Of a stretch of DNA of 64,000 bases, positions 1-8,730 are shown piece after piece. Both the position numbers and the translations under genes were made by a program. Origin of the DNA: Vibrio fortis (lineage in GTDB: Bacteria > Pseudomonadota > Gammaproteobacteria > Enterobacterales > Vibrionaceae); the NCBI RefSeq assembly GCF_000695685.1, contig NZ_JFFR01000033.1:186001-250000 (forward strand), in the 5' to 3' direction. The notes under the pieces are model-generated. The model did not search any database. It was given only the letters and a program-made list of their open reading frames with translations, and was not told where the DNA came from. Numbering within the stretch: position 1 is the stretch's first letter; the number at the start of each line of letters is the position of its first letter.

Positions 1-389
1 GTATCCTTGACGAAGAAGATGCAAAAGACGCAGTTCGCTTTGGTGCCGATGGTATCGTGGTTTCAAACCACGGTGGTCGTCAGCTTGACGGCGTACTTTC
101 AAGTGCAAAAGCCCTACCTGCGATTGCCGATGCAGTAAAAGGTGACACTAAGATTCTGGTCGATTCTGGTATCCGTACTGGTCTTGATGTAGTTCGTATG
201 ATGGCACTGGGTGCAGACTGTACTCTACTAGGTCGTTCATTTGTGTACGCACTAGCAGCACAAGGCCAAGCTGGTGTTGAGAACCTTCTTGACCTTTACG
301 ACAAAGAAATGCGTGTAGCGATGACGCTAACAGGCGCGAAAACAATAAAAGATCTTACCCGCGATTCACTGGTTAACTTGACCAAGTAA
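1..389 (+). CDS. lldD: L-lactate dehydrogenase (FMN), C-terminal part
   Basis: This is the 3' end of an FMN-dependent alpha-hydroxy-acid dehydrogenase; the 5' part lies left of the window. The frame is open from base 3 and reads ILDEEDAKDAVRFGADGIVV before the signature SNHGGRQLD, which carries the family's catalytic His and substrate-binding Arg. DSGIRTGLDVVRMMALGAD (flavin phosphate-binding) and LLGRSF follow. The tail ends LTGAKTIKDLTRDSLVNLTK and closely resembles E. coli LldD as I recall it. The enzyme oxidises L-lactate to pyruvate at the inner membrane and passes electrons to quinone. A stem-loop follows 40 bases after the stop, so it is probably the last gene of its transcript. Confidence 0.92.
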   Translation, partial: ILDEEDAKDAVRFGADGIVVSNHGGRQLDGVLSSAKALPAIADAVKGDTKILVDSGIRTGLDVVRMMALGADCTLLGRSFVYALAAQGQAGVENLLDLYDKEMRVAMTLTGAKTIKDLTRDSLVNLTK

Positions 390-427
390 GCGACAATAAG
401 TAAGACGGAAGCCTAAGAAAACATTTG

Positions 428-460
428 GGCCACCTCTACCTCCGGAGTGTGGCCTTTTTT
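428..460 (+). terminator. Rho-independent terminator after lldD
   Basis: GGCCAC (428-433) pairs with GTGGCC (449-454) and a run of six T follows. It closes the lldD transcript just before the convergent minus-strand gene. Confidence 0.75.
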
Positions 461-479
461 ATACCTGCCATTTCTTTGA

Positions 480-728
480 TCACAGTTGTTCTGCTAGCTC
501 TGCAAGCGCCTTCGCATCTAACGTTTCTGCCTGAGCACCTTGGGCAATCAAATCAATCACCTTGTAGTCACTCATATCACCAAACTCCGTTTTCAGGTAG
601 TCACGAAACGCCTTCTCATTCGGCCATTTACCACGGACTACGTAACCCTCATCTGGGTCAAAATCTTCTGTTTCAAAAAATGAAAAGTCGGTGCTGCCGA
701 TGTTGTGACAGTAAAGAACAAGATACAT
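480..728 (-). CDS. Small hypothetical protein (82 aa)
   Basis: An acidic 82-residue protein that I do not recognise as a named family. It starts MYLVLYCHNIGSTDFSFFET and has an aromatic, acidic centre. The C-terminal third is Ala/Leu/Glu-rich and probably helical. There is no signal peptide or membrane segment, so it is likely cytoplasmic. It lies 23 bases downstream of the AraC-type gene on the same strand and could be cotranscribed with it. Its own stop faces the lldD terminator. Codon use looks normal for the window, which supports a real gene, but no function can be assigned. Confidence 0.6.
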   Translation of the reverse strand: MYLVLYCHNIGSTDFSFFETEDFDPDEGYVVRGKWPNEKAFRDYLKTEFGDMSDYKVIDLIAQGAQAETLDAKALAELAEQL

Positions 729-751
729 CGCATTTCCTTAACGAATTGAAA

Positions 752-1621
752 TTAGTAAAAACTGACAGGAAGATAGAAGTCCAACTCAAAGGCTTCTTCA
801 CTGTTGAGAAAGTGGTTTTGATGATAGTGAACGTACGCCGGCGTCGAGCGCTGCTTGAAGCCTGAACTTGGTAACCATTGTTCTAGAACCTGACTGATCT
901 GAGGCAACAGTTCACCATAAATACCGGTAAGACGAAACACCGCATGCAAGCCACCCGGTATCACCATCTGATTGACCACACTGCGATATTTAATCGGCTC
1001 ATCAATCGCAATACAGGCAACATAACGACATTGGTCCATTTCAACCCACGCAGGGTTTGAGTGATGCAGTCCAAATTGGCGACTAAAATCGCGCTCTTCA
1101 GCATTTGCCCACGCTTTTAAGATAAGCCAAGCATTACGTATCGAACGATTGTATCCAGTATGCCTAACATAAGCGGCCAAACGTGGTGCCACCTCCATGA
1201 TCTTAGGTGCAGGCAGTTCCCTTTGTGCGACACGATGGTAACCCGCCGCAATCTCAGCATCTTTGAGATACGGCTTTTCTGCTGTTTGTAGATCGTGCTT
1301 TCTCCACTCCCCCGGCGCCATATGAAAGGTCGCCTTAAATGCGCGGCTGAACGACGAGAGCGAGCTAAAACCACACTTGTTGGCTACCTCAGCAACAGAA
1401 GAGCCGGTATCAAACATCAATTGATTCGCCGCATACTCCATTCGGGTACGACGGATGTATTGATGAATCGACTCTCCCACCACACTCTTAAAGATTCGGT
1501 GAAAATGCTGCTCTGAATAAGCGGCAACTTCGGCTAACTCTTTGGCAGGGAGTTCCTTGCTGATGTCTTGATGAATGTAGAAGAGCACATCATTGATTCT
1601 GGATATGTGTTGGCGTGACAT
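752..1621 (-). CDS. AraC-family regulator with GyrI-like ligand-binding domain
   Basis: A 289-residue transcription factor with the DNA-binding part first: two HTH motifs of the AraC type in residues ~8-110, including the family signature GFSSLSSFSRAFKATFHMAPGEWR. The C-terminal ~160 residues resemble the GyrI-like/effector-binding domain found in Rob, SbmC and multidrug-sensing regulators (PRLAAYVRHTGYNRSIRNAW onwards, ending FELDFYLPVSFY). This layout suggests a regulator that senses a small amphipathic molecule. The start is the ATG at 1621. It is divergent from the aminotransferase at 1738, and two direct repeats in the gap are good candidates for its binding site. The ligand and regulon are unknown. 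Confidence 0.88.
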   Translation of the reverse strand: MSRQHISRINDVLFYIHQDISKELPAKELAEVAAYSEQHFHRIFKSVVGESIHQYIRRTRMEYAANQLMFDTGSSVAEVANKCGFSSLSSFSRAFKATFHMAPGEWRKHDLQTAEKPYLKDAEIAAGYHRVAQRELPAPKIMEVAPRLAAYVRHTGYNRSIRNAWLILKAWANAEERDFSRQFGLHHSNPAWVEMDQCRYVACIAIDEPIKYRSVVNQMVIPGGLHAVFRLTGIYGELLPQISQVLEQWLPSSGFKQRSTPAYVHYHQNHFLNSEEAFELDFYLPVSFY

Positions 1622-1630
1622 TCTCTAAAT

Positions 1631-1669
1631 AGCATAAATGGACATATTTAAGAGCATAAATGGACACAT
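1631..1669. promoter_or_regulatory. Two direct repeats, probable AraC-type operator
   Basis: AGCATAAATGGACATAT (1631-1647) recurs as AGCATAAATGGACACAT (1653-1669), 16 of 17 bases identical and 22 bp apart start to start, about two helical turns. The pair sits in the gap between the divergent AraC regulator and the aminotransferase. Direct repeats at helical spacing are typical for AraC-family proteins. That this regulator binds here is inference. Confidence 0.55.
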
Positions 1670-1737
1670 CGATTTTTTCAATGCCATGTAATATCACTGG
1701 ATAAACAAAAAAAGCAGACACAACGAGATAACTACAC

Positions 1738-2889
1738 ATGGAAATCGCAAAATCATTACAACAAATCCAGTCTTCCTATATTCGCGAAATTCTTGCCGCT
1801 GCGAGCGACAAAAACGTCATCTCTTTGGCCGGTGGTCTGCCAGATGAACAAACATTTCCGATTGAGCTGATGAAGCCGACCCTAGAAAACTTGGCGAACA
1901 TGCCAGAAGTGTTTCAATACGGTTCAACCGCAGGTTATGGCCCACTGATCGATCACCTTAGCGATACTTATCAATTGCCAGAATCACACACTGCGATGAT
2001 CTGTACAGGCTCACAGCAAGGTTTAGATTTGATCGCTCGTGCTTATGTTGATCCGGGTGATACGGTTGTAATGGAGGCGCCAAGCTACCTAGGTGCGATG
2101 CAAGTATTCGGCTTAGTACAAGCGAACATTGTGACCGTTTCTCAAACCGAGTTCGGACCAAACCTAGACGAGCTCGAAACCTGCTTCAAACAACACGCAC
2201 CGAAAATGTTCTACGCGGTACCGGATTTCCATAACCCAACTGGCGTATGCTGGACTCTAGAAAGCCGCCAACAAGTCGCTGCGCTTTGTGAACAATACAG
2301 CGTCGCTTTCATTGAAGACGCACCTTATCGTGAACTGCGTTTTACGGGCTCAGAGCTACCACTTGTGTCGTCATTCTGCCCAGATCACTCTATCGTACTG
2401 CGTTCATTCTCTAAGATTGCTTCTCCAGGTCTACGTATCGGCGCGGTAACTGGCAAACGCAGCTACCTTGAACCACTTATCAAGGTTAAACAAGGCGCTG
2501 ACCTACATTCAAGCGTTCCAATGCAAGCGCTTCTGCTTGGTCTTCTTAAGCACCAAGATTTTGGCCTGCACATGGAGAACATCCGCAACCTATACAAATC
2601 TCGCTACGAGGTGCTGTTCTCTGAACTAGAGCAGAAACTGCCTCAAGGTTGTGTATTGAAACCTGTTGATGGTGGCATGTTCATTTGGGTTGAGATTCCA
2701 GAGTGCGATACTTTTGAACTGGCTAAGAGCCTACTTGGTAACGGCGTAGCGGTTGTACCAAGCCCTGTGTTCTACCCAGATGCAAATGGTGCCAAAGCGG
2801 CATTGCGTCTTAACTTCACTAATGCGAATCCAGATGAACTGCGAGAAGCAGTGTCTCGCTTAGCAGAAGGCTTAGCGGCGATTAGCTAG
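1738..2889 (+). CDS. PLP-dependent aminotransferase (class I/II)
   Basis: A 383-residue fold-type I aminotransferase of the group that includes 2-aminoadipate/MocR-like enzymes. Visible landmarks are the N-terminal ISLAGGLPDEQTFP, the PLP phosphate region TGSQQGLDLIARAYVDPGDTVVMEAPSY (its pieces separated by variable residues), VPDFHNPTGVCW (the NPTG that contacts the carboxylate side), DAPYRELRF and the Schiff-base lysine in SFSKIASPGLRIG. GGMFIWVEIP and the C-terminal ALRLNFTNANPDE complete the fold. Length and motifs are intact. Substrate specificity cannot be read from the sequence. It is divergent from the AraC-type gene, which is the likely local regulator. It lacks the GntR domain of true MocR proteins. 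Confidence 0.9.
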   Translation: MEIAKSLQQIQSSYIREILAAASDKNVISLAGGLPDEQTFPIELMKPTLENLANMPEVFQYGSTAGYGPLIDHLSDTYQLPESHTAMICTGSQQGLDLIARAYVDPGDTVVMEAPSYLGAMQVFGLVQANIVTVSQTEFGPNLDELETCFKQHAPKMFYAVPDFHNPTGVCWTLESRQQVAALCEQYSVAFIEDAPYRELRFTGSELPLVSSFCPDHSIVLRSFSKIASPGLRIGAVTGKRSYLEPLIKVKQGADLHSSVPMQALLLGLLKHQDFGLHMENIRNLYKSRYEVLFSELEQKLPQGCVLKPVDGGMFIWVEIPECDTFELAKSLLGNGVAVVPSPVFYPDANGAKAALRLNFTNANPDELREAVSRLAEGLAAIS

Positions 2890-2994
2890 CTTCCAGAAGA
2901 GTTGATGACGATTGGGGCGATTGCTGTTTCATCCTAATGGCAGCCAGTGCTAAAATGCCCCCAAATTAACAGTCGCTAGTTTAAAGGTAAGGTA

Positions 2995-3252
2995 ATGAAC
3001 CCAATTATTGCGCTATTAAAAGAGAACAACATCGGTGATGAGCAGATCAACAGCATTTTCAAAACGTTGACTGAAAACCCGCTAGCTGCAATGGCAACCA
3101 TTAGCCAGCTTGGCTTGCCTCAAGAGAAGCTACAACTTCTTATGGGTCAAGTAATGCAAAACCCTGCACTTATCAAAGAAGCAGTAGAAGAGCTTGGCCT
3201 AGACTTCTCAAAAGTAGAAGCAGCAAAAGAGCAACTAAACAAGCAAGGCTAA
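2995..3252 (+). CDS. DUF2999 family small protein
   Basis: An 85-residue soluble protein beginning MNPIIALLKENNIGDEQINS, matching the DUF2999 family I associate with Vibrio and relatives. It is predicted almost entirely helical, with short repeated patterns such as 'ENPLAAMATISQLGLPQEKL' and 'NPALIKEAVEELGLDF'. There are no cysteines, signal or membrane segment. The upstream AAGGTAAGGTA provides a ribosome-binding site close to the ATG. It stands alone between the aminotransferase and a strong terminator. Function is unknown. Confidence 0.8.
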   Translation: MNPIIALLKENNIGDEQINSIFKTLTENPLAAMATISQLGLPQEKLQLLMGQVMQNPALIKEAVEELGLDFSKVEAAKEQLNKQG

Positions 3253-3271
3253 TGCAGCTTTCACCCAATAC

Positions 3272-3318
3272 AAAACGCGCCCAACAGGTTATTACGTAAC
3301 TTATTGGGCGCGTTTTTT
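3272..3318 (+). terminator. Strong terminator after DUF2999 gene
   Basis: AAAACGCGCCCAA (3272-3284) pairs with TTGGGCGCGTTTT (3304-3316), followed by more T. The 13-bp perfect stem is G+C rich in its core. Confidence 0.85.
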
Positions 3319-3543
3319 GTTTCTGTTATCCACGAAAACGACATGACTTATTTAGGGACAATTCATTCGGCAAACTGAAGAAATATCAAAACCACACGAA
3401 TTGCAGTGCTATATAGCCCTATCTTTGGTTGGTTTTTGTGCTCGACAAGCTTAGCTATACTCACGCCGAAAACTATTTATAAATCCCTCACTGACAAGTG
3501 AGATTGCTCTGGAATTACGCTCCAGCTCGCGAAAGGAAAAATC

Positions 3544-4527
3544 ATGTCTCAATATGTTGTATGCGCACTCTACAAGTTTGTCGCACTGGATGATTATCAA
3601 GACATCCGCCAACCACTTACTCAACTGCTTCTCGACAACCAAATCCGTGGCACTCTGCTGCTTGCCCAAGAAGGCATTAACGGCACAGTTGCGGGCTCGC
3701 GCGAGTCAATCGATGCGCTGCTTGCTTGGTTCAAGCTTGATGAACGTCTAGCAGATGTTGTCTATAAAGAGTCGTTCAACGAGCAACAGCCGTTCAACCG
3801 CACTAAAGTTAAGCTCAAAAAAGAGATCGTGACCATGGGCGTTGAGGGCATTGATCCTCGCCATGTTGTGGGCACATATGTGAAACCAAAAGACTGGAAT
3901 GAACTGATCTCAGATCCTGATGTAGTACTGGTCGATACTCGTAACGATTACGAAGTCGATATCGGCACCTTCAAAAATGCAGTGAACCCAAACACAGAAA
4001 CTTTCCGTGAGTTCCCACAATACGTTGAGGACAACCTAGATCCTGCTAAACACAAAAAGGTAGCGATGTTCTGTACCGGTGGTATTCGTTGCGAAAAGTC
4101 GACGGCTTACATGAAAGAGCAAGGCTTTGAAGAGGTGTACCATCTTGAAGGCGGCATCCTAAAATACCTTGAGGAAGTGCCTGAAGAAGAGAGCATGTGG
4201 GAAGGTGACTGCTACGTGTTTGATGGCCGTGTTGCGGTTAACCACCAGCTAGAAAAGAGTGGCTACGACGTGTGTAACGCGTGTCGCTTACCAATCACTG
4301 AAGAAGACAAGCAGTCTGCTGATTTCGAAAAAGGCGTAAGCTGCCCTAAGTGTATCGACAAACACACAGAAGAGCAGAAGCAACGCTTTAGAGAGCGTGA
4401 AAAGCAGGTACAGCTTTCTGCTGCTCGTGGTGAAACTCACGTCGGTGGCGATGCTGCACAGCTGATCGAACAGAGAAAACAGCAAAAACTTGAAAAGAAA
4501 GCTCACCAGCGAGCGAACAATAAATAA
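3544..4527 (+). CDS. trhO: tRNA uridine(34) hydroxylase TrhO (YceA family rhodanese)
   Basis: A 327-residue protein of the TrhO/YceA family, which forms 5-hydroxyuridine at the wobble position of certain tRNAs using oxygen. The N-terminal part (residues ~1-95, with LLAQEGINGTVAGS) is an acylphosphatase-like domain. The rhodanese domain follows (VLVDTRNDYEVDIGTF ... VAMFCTGGIRCEKSTAYM), with the active-site Cys in CTGGIRC. A C-terminal zinc-like region contains CNACRLPI and CPKCIDKH. The basic tail (EQRKQQKLEKKAHQRANNK) may aid RNA binding. The ATG is preceded by GAAAGGAAAA. It is monocistronic, ending at a terminator 20 bases downstream. Confidence 0.93.
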   Translation: MSQYVVCALYKFVALDDYQDIRQPLTQLLLDNQIRGTLLLAQEGINGTVAGSRESIDALLAWFKLDERLADVVYKESFNEQQPFNRTKVKLKKEIVTMGVEGIDPRHVVGTYVKPKDWNELISDPDVVLVDTRNDYEVDIGTFKNAVNPNTETFREFPQYVEDNLDPAKHKKVAMFCTGGIRCEKSTAYMKEQGFEEVYHLEGGILKYLEEVPEEESMWEGDCYVFDGRVAVNHQLEKSGYDVCNACRLPITEEDKQSADFEKGVSCPKCIDKHTEEQKQRFREREKQVQLSAARGETHVGGDAAQLIEQRKQQKLEKKAHQRANNK

Positions 4528-4548
4528 TTGTTATTTTTGAGATAGATA

Positions 4549-4571
4549 GGGCACTTTTGGTGCCCTTTTTT
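4549..4571 (+). terminator. Terminator after trhO
   Basis: GGGCAC (4549-4554), a TTTTG loop, GTGCCC (4560-4565), then six T. Confidence 0.8.
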
Positions 4572-4660
4572 ATTGCTTTCGAGCTTTGCGTTCAGTGACA
4601 CATTTCTTTAATGGTTATGCTTCTATACTGGTAAGCAAATACATTAATGAGGACACTAGA

Positions 4661-4924
4661 ATGCTCAATGAAAACCACGCTTTTATCCTAGACTTCCCTG
4701 AATTCAAACTCGATATCGTTCAGCTTAACCACGACGACCCTAAGTTCAAAAATAACATGCAGAAATACCACGAACTCGACTACACCATTCGCGAACTTGA
4801 AGTTTCTGGTAGCCCAATCGATGACGACAACATGCACAATCTAAAAGTGGAACGCATGGAGCTGAAAGACACACTTTACAAGCAGCTATCTCGCCACCAT
4901 CAGCTTGCTGAAGAATCCAAATAA
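4661..4924 (+). CDS. DUF465 (YdcH) family small protein
   Basis: An 87-residue, fully helical, charged protein of the YdcH/DUF465 type: MLNENHAFILDFPEFKLDIV, then a coiled-coil-like heptad region through TIRELEVSGSPIDDDNMHNL to the end. A longer frame opens at 4586, but I chose the ATG at 4661 because GAGGACAC supplies a ribosome-binding site just before it and family members start near this point. The protein is cytoplasmic. The function of the family is not established. It is followed by an unusual tandem repeat and the GNAT gene, with 120 bases between. Confidence 0.82.
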   Translation: MLNENHAFILDFPEFKLDIVQLNHDDPKFKNNMQKYHELDYTIRELEVSGSPIDDDNMHNLKVERMELKDTLYKQLSRHHQLAEESK

Positions 4925-4965
4925 CAAGAAATCGAATTTAAGTAAAAGCGACACATAGGTTCGTA

Positions 4966-5027
4966 GATACATAGCTACATAGCTACATAGATACATAGAT
5001 ACATAGATACATAGATAAATAGATACA
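4966..5027 (+). repeat. 8-bp tandem repeat (GATACATA)n upstream of GNAT gene
   Basis: Seven 8-bp units plus a 6-base partial unit run head to tail. Units 1, 4, 5 and 6 are GATACATA, units 2 and 3 are GCTACATA, unit 7 is GATAAATA, and the last is GATACA. The array ends 17 bases before the ATG of the acetyltransferase at 5045 and lies outside coding sequence. Such arrays are prone to slippage and can vary promoter or leader spacing. Confidence 0.95.
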
Positions 5028-5044
5028 GGGACGTTCTTTCAACA

Positions 5045-5515
5045 ATGATACAAGGTGTCGAATCACTTCCATTACGCTACTCCCCCATTCTTCCTTCAGA
5101 AGCCGAGACGCAGTTTTCGGTGATAAAAGAGGCGCTTTATTCCCATGTTGAAGCCGTCTTTGGATGGGATGATGAATTTCAGAGGCAGCGGATAAACAAT
5201 GACTATCAACCAGACTGGTTTTATTGGATACACGACCAAGGTGAGCGAATCGGATTAGTCTGCTACAAACCTTACCAGCAAGCCTATCACGTGCATTTGT
5301 TGATCGTATTCCCGCAGTACCAAAATCAAAAGCTAAGGTATCGAGTAATGAGAGATATCCAAGATCTCGCCATCAAAGAAGAGCGTGAAACCATCACCCT
5401 TTCTAGTTTTAGGCGCAATCAGCAAGCGATCGCTTTCTATCAAAGGTTGGGCTATCAGATAGCCGATGACAGCGAAGCGGACTTTGTCAGCCTAGCGCTT
5501 CGTGTCACCAAGTAG
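5045..5515 (+). CDS. GNAT family N-acetyltransferase
   Basis: A 156-residue protein with the GCN5-related acetyltransferase fold. Residues ~28-60 form the N-terminal helices (VEAVFGWDDEFQRQR), a motif also seen in RimI-like and phosphinothricin-type enzymes. HLLIVFPQYQNQKLRYRVM corresponds to the acetyl-CoA-binding motif A, although the usual Q/RxxGxG/A is degenerate here. FRRNQQAIAFYQRLGYQIADD is the classical motif B (N..A..FY..LGF). The acceptor is unknown. The ATG has only a weak ribosome-binding site (CAGGGA at 5026-5031), and the 8-bp tandem repeat lies directly upstream, so its expression may be variable. Confidence 0.82.
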   Translation: MIQGVESLPLRYSPILPSEAETQFSVIKEALYSHVEAVFGWDDEFQRQRINNDYQPDWFYWIHDQGERIGLVCYKPYQQAYHVHLLIVFPQYQNQKLRYRVMRDIQDLAIKEERETITLSSFRRNQQAIAFYQRLGYQIADDSEADFVSLALRVTK

Positions 5516-5555
5516 AGACAGTTCTGCAGACCGTCTCAGGAAGCTTTTCAACCGA

Positions 5556-8483
5556 TTACTTTCGAATATCAAGCTTATCGATTAGAGATGGGAAGCCCCA
5601 GCCATCTTCCCCAGCCACCACCTGCTCGCCGGTTAGGTATTCGAACAAGGTCGGTGCCAGTGAACCATTCGCTTCGATAGTCAGTGGGGTTGAACTTTCG
5701 CCAATTGGCTCTCCCCAGAAACCAATGAAGGCGTCTTTTTCCAGATAATCTTCACCAGCGTGTCTCCCTGGAACCTTGGTGTTGTAACCAATTCCCTCTT
5801 TCGGGAACAGGTTCACGGTACCGGCTCTGTCTTCCAAATAGATATTAGCTAGCTGGTTTACTGAGTCAGGTCTTGGCGTAAAGCGAGTCAATTGTGTCCA
5901 TTCGTTAGCGCTACACCAAGTCGTAGGTTGAGACTTAACGGCGCGATTCAAACACTTATCAACGAGACGAGAATAAACCGCAAACTCAGAATCCGTAGGT
6001 TGAGGAAGGTAAGGGTTAAGTTGTTGAGTATTCAGAAGCTTCGGACGCTGGCCAAATTCTAATGATTCATAGAACAGCTTGTCCTCTTCACGGGTGATCA
6101 GCTCATCCAAACGCTGTTTGTCACGATTACCAATCACTCGTACCGAACAACTATCCGCATTACACGTGTCCTCGCGCACGACCATATAGTCTAGCGATTC
6201 AGGTAGACGTTTCGCTATCTGATCGATGATATCGATACTGGTCCTTTTCGGCGCAGCTAGTGGAGCCCAATCTGTCAGCTCTTGATAAACAGGTTGAACC
6301 TTCCAACCCTGCTGTGAATTGAAGAAGTCCATCATAAAATTACCACCAGCAGTAGAAGCGACGACTACATCCACCGCCTTGAGGCTTGGGTAATCAAGAG
6401 CGTTAGTGATCTTCGGCCCTTCCCCTTCATCGGACGAAATCTTCTCAACCACGATTGGGTAATCAAGCTCTTGTTGTAAAGCTTCTAGTACCTGTTTCTC
6501 TGGGTTCAGTGCGTAGAATACAGGTGTTAAACCGTGGTCTCCGGCCATACCCCACAGAGTTCGCGCATACACGCCTGCTGCTTTATAGGTATTCTCAACT
6601 TGCGTCAGCCAGTAATCCAAGCGGTTAAGTTCACCGGTAGGCATAAGAATTTCGTCGCTGAATGGGCCCGTAAAGTGCGCAAAATGATCCGGCCAAGGAT
6701 TATAGATCAAGGTGTAATCCGGCATACCTTGTCCATCTAGCTCAGCGTATTGGGATATCGCCTGTTCAACCTGTGCTTTTTTGGCAAGCTTGGTGAAAAG
6801 ATCAAAGCCTGAAATCCTTTCGTATGATTGGATATCTTCGATTAACGCTTGGCGCATTTCCGTTAAAGCCAGCTCTACATCCGCTCGCTGTTCTAACTCT
6901 TTCAAGCAACGCTTCTCACCGTAGTCACGCAGAGATTCACCAAAACCGAGATTCACTAGGCCATCGTATGTGGTATGTGCATTCCAGTCGTATTGAGCGT
7001 TGCAATTTAGTGTTTTTAGGTAGTTAAGGCGATCAAACATGGTTTGCACCTGATTGTCTGCCATCAACACATCTAGCTGCAGCGCATCGTTGCCGAAAAA
7101 GTAGTAAGCACGGTCGATGTCTCGATCAACAAAATGAAAGTTTGGCACCCCTGTACCGCCTTCACCTGAGACACGTGCTCCGGTTTTGATGATCGGTAGA
7201 TTGCGAACACTGATGGTCGGCGTTGATGATACACCCACTCGACTAATATTGGTTTTATGTTCGCTATACAGCTTCTTAAAGAAAGGCAGGTAGTATTGGT
7301 CTTGATACGCCTGTTCAGCAAGTTGCGCCATAAAGCTCACCTGCTGCACATGCGGCGGTTCAATCACCGGTTCGAGCTTAGGTTTATACTGCTCACGATT
7401 TTGATGATGCTGATTCGCGACCGAGATAAACGGTGCACTAGGATCAACCAAACCCTCAATCAAACCTTGCTGTAAACCATCAACGGTCACTTGTACCGCA
7501 AAGCGGCGGTTTTGTTGCGAAGAGAGAAACTCAATTAAATCTTGTGGATTATCGTCGAAGGCTTGCTGCATCCAATCATCGAGCGCTTCGGTTCTCTCAT
7601 CTTTGAAGACAAACTGGCGATAGGCCTTAAGCAAGTTGAGACGAACAAAATCGATCAGGGTAACTGTCAGCGCTTGCGCCTTGTTGTTCGGCTTATCGGC
7701 ATTTTCAGGCTTGCCATCTTCAACGATGGTCATCAATGCTGAACGAATGTCGCTTGGCTCCATGCCTTTCGCAGCCTTTTCAATCAAACCCACGACAATT
7801 GGTTGGATTTTATTGATGATCGCCAGATCTTCTTCACTATTTGTCAGATAGGTATAGCTATCTGGCAGGGTGTCCATGTCTCGCCACACACCGATATCGA
7901 ATAATGCATCGTAGATCACCACCATATTGGCAATGAACTTATCATCAACTCGAATCCCCTCATGGTGCCCCGTCGCTTCTGTTGAAGTATCAGGATGTTG
8001 GTGATTCTCAGAATGTACTTCTTTCTCTGAAGGTGCATAACCAAAGTGGTACAAGCTATGCTCAAACCCCTTTAGCGTAGTTTCGTCGTAAATCGTCGCC
8101 AGATACTCTTTGAACACATCTTCATTACCAATGCCCGCGTAGCGGTCGTAATAGCTATAAAGAAAGTACCCCAACGGAATTGAATAAGCAGGATTTGATA
8201 ACTGAGCAATCACGCGCGCCTTAGTTTTCGCATCCAAAGGAAGCGCCAATATGTAAGCATCTAACGTCACACCAGCGATAGTAAACAGAGCCGCATCACG
8301 AGTCAGAGTTGCCGAGTAACTCAAACCAGAAACGATCTGGTTTTTCAAAACTTCACTTGAACTGAAGACACCACCAATCACAGGCGTTTCTGAAAGTTGC
8401 GCATGCACACTTCCCGCAACCAAACTAAGTGGTAATGCACTTAGCAATGCCGCTGAACAGTGAGAACGAAAAAGCTTATTCAT
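5556..8483 (-). CDS. Large secreted alkaline-phosphatase-superfamily protein
   Basis: A 975-residue protein with a Sec signal peptide (basic MNKLFRSHCSAALLSALPLSLVAGSVHA, cleavage after VHA). The central region shows metal and nucleophile motifs of the alkaline phosphatase/nucleotide pyrophosphatase superfamily in the right order: GGTGVPNFHF (~443, probable nucleophile Thr), YNPWPDHFAHFTGPFS (~600), AGDHGLTPV (~645, the GDHG metal site) and PGRHAGEDY (~906, the last metal His). The first ~400 residues and the stretch between the last two motifs are not recognised, so the protein is about twice the size of a simple phosphodiesterase. It is probably periplasmic or exported and acts on a phosphodiester or phosphomonoester. 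The substrate is unknown. It is monocistronic. Confidence 0.75.
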   Translation of the reverse strand: MNKLFRSHCSAALLSALPLSLVAGSVHAQLSETPVIGGVFSSSEVLKNQIVSGLSYSATLTRDAALFTIAGVTLDAYILALPLDAKTKARVIAQLSNPAYSIPLGYFLYSYYDRYAGIGNEDVFKEYLATIYDETTLKGFEHSLYHFGYAPSEKEVHSENHQHPDTSTEATGHHEGIRVDDKFIANMVVIYDALFDIGVWRDMDTLPDSYTYLTNSEEDLAIINKIQPIVVGLIEKAAKGMEPSDIRSALMTIVEDGKPENADKPNNKAQALTVTLIDFVRLNLLKAYRQFVFKDERTEALDDWMQQAFDDNPQDLIEFLSSQQNRRFAVQVTVDGLQQGLIEGLVDPSAPFISVANQHHQNREQYKPKLEPVIEPPHVQQVSFMAQLAEQAYQDQYYLPFFKKLYSEHKTNISRVGVSSTPTISVRNLPIIKTGARVSGEGGTGVPNFHFVDRDIDRAYYFFGNDALQLDVLMADNQVQTMFDRLNYLKTLNCNAQYDWNAHTTYDGLVNLGFGESLRDYGEKRCLKELEQRADVELALTEMRQALIEDIQSYERISGFDLFTKLAKKAQVEQAISQYAELDGQGMPDYTLIYNPWPDHFAHFTGPFSDEILMPTGELNRLDYWLTQVENTYKAAGVYARTLWGMAGDHGLTPVFYALNPEKQVLEALQQELDYPIVVEKISSDEGEGPKITNALDYPSLKAVDVVVASTAGGNFMMDFFNSQQGWKVQPVYQELTDWAPLAAPKRTSIDIIDQIAKRLPESLDYMVVREDTCNADSCSVRVIGNRDKQRLDELITREEDKLFYESLEFGQRPKLLNTQQLNPYLPQPTDSEFAVYSRLVDKCLNRAVKSQPTTWCSANEWTQLTRFTPRPDSVNQLANIYLEDRAGTVNLFPKEGIGYNTKVPGRHAGEDYLEKDAFIGFWGEPIGESSTPLTIEANGSLAPTLFEYLTGEQVVAGEDGWGFPSLIDKLDIRK

Positions 8484-8730
8484 TGGGTATCCTTTGACTT
8501 AGCAATCGATTTATAAAACCGGCGTATTGTTTCATTCCATACTCATTAGTCAACCTTAGTTTGCGGCGAGAAAAATGACAGGCTGTCTGTTATTGAGCAG
8601 GTTAATACTTAATTGCTGATTTATTTATATGAAACTTAGAGACTAATCACACAATTAGCTGTTATTTGTATCATTTATTGGAGCGATTTAACCTAAGATT
8701 AGGGCATTGATTTCCACTACGGCACCCAAA

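Noticed and set aside
425..865. Plus-strand 146-aa frame opposite the 82-aa gene
   Set aside because: It starts in the lldD terminator, is rich in His/Ser without domain features, and runs antisense to two better-supported genes.
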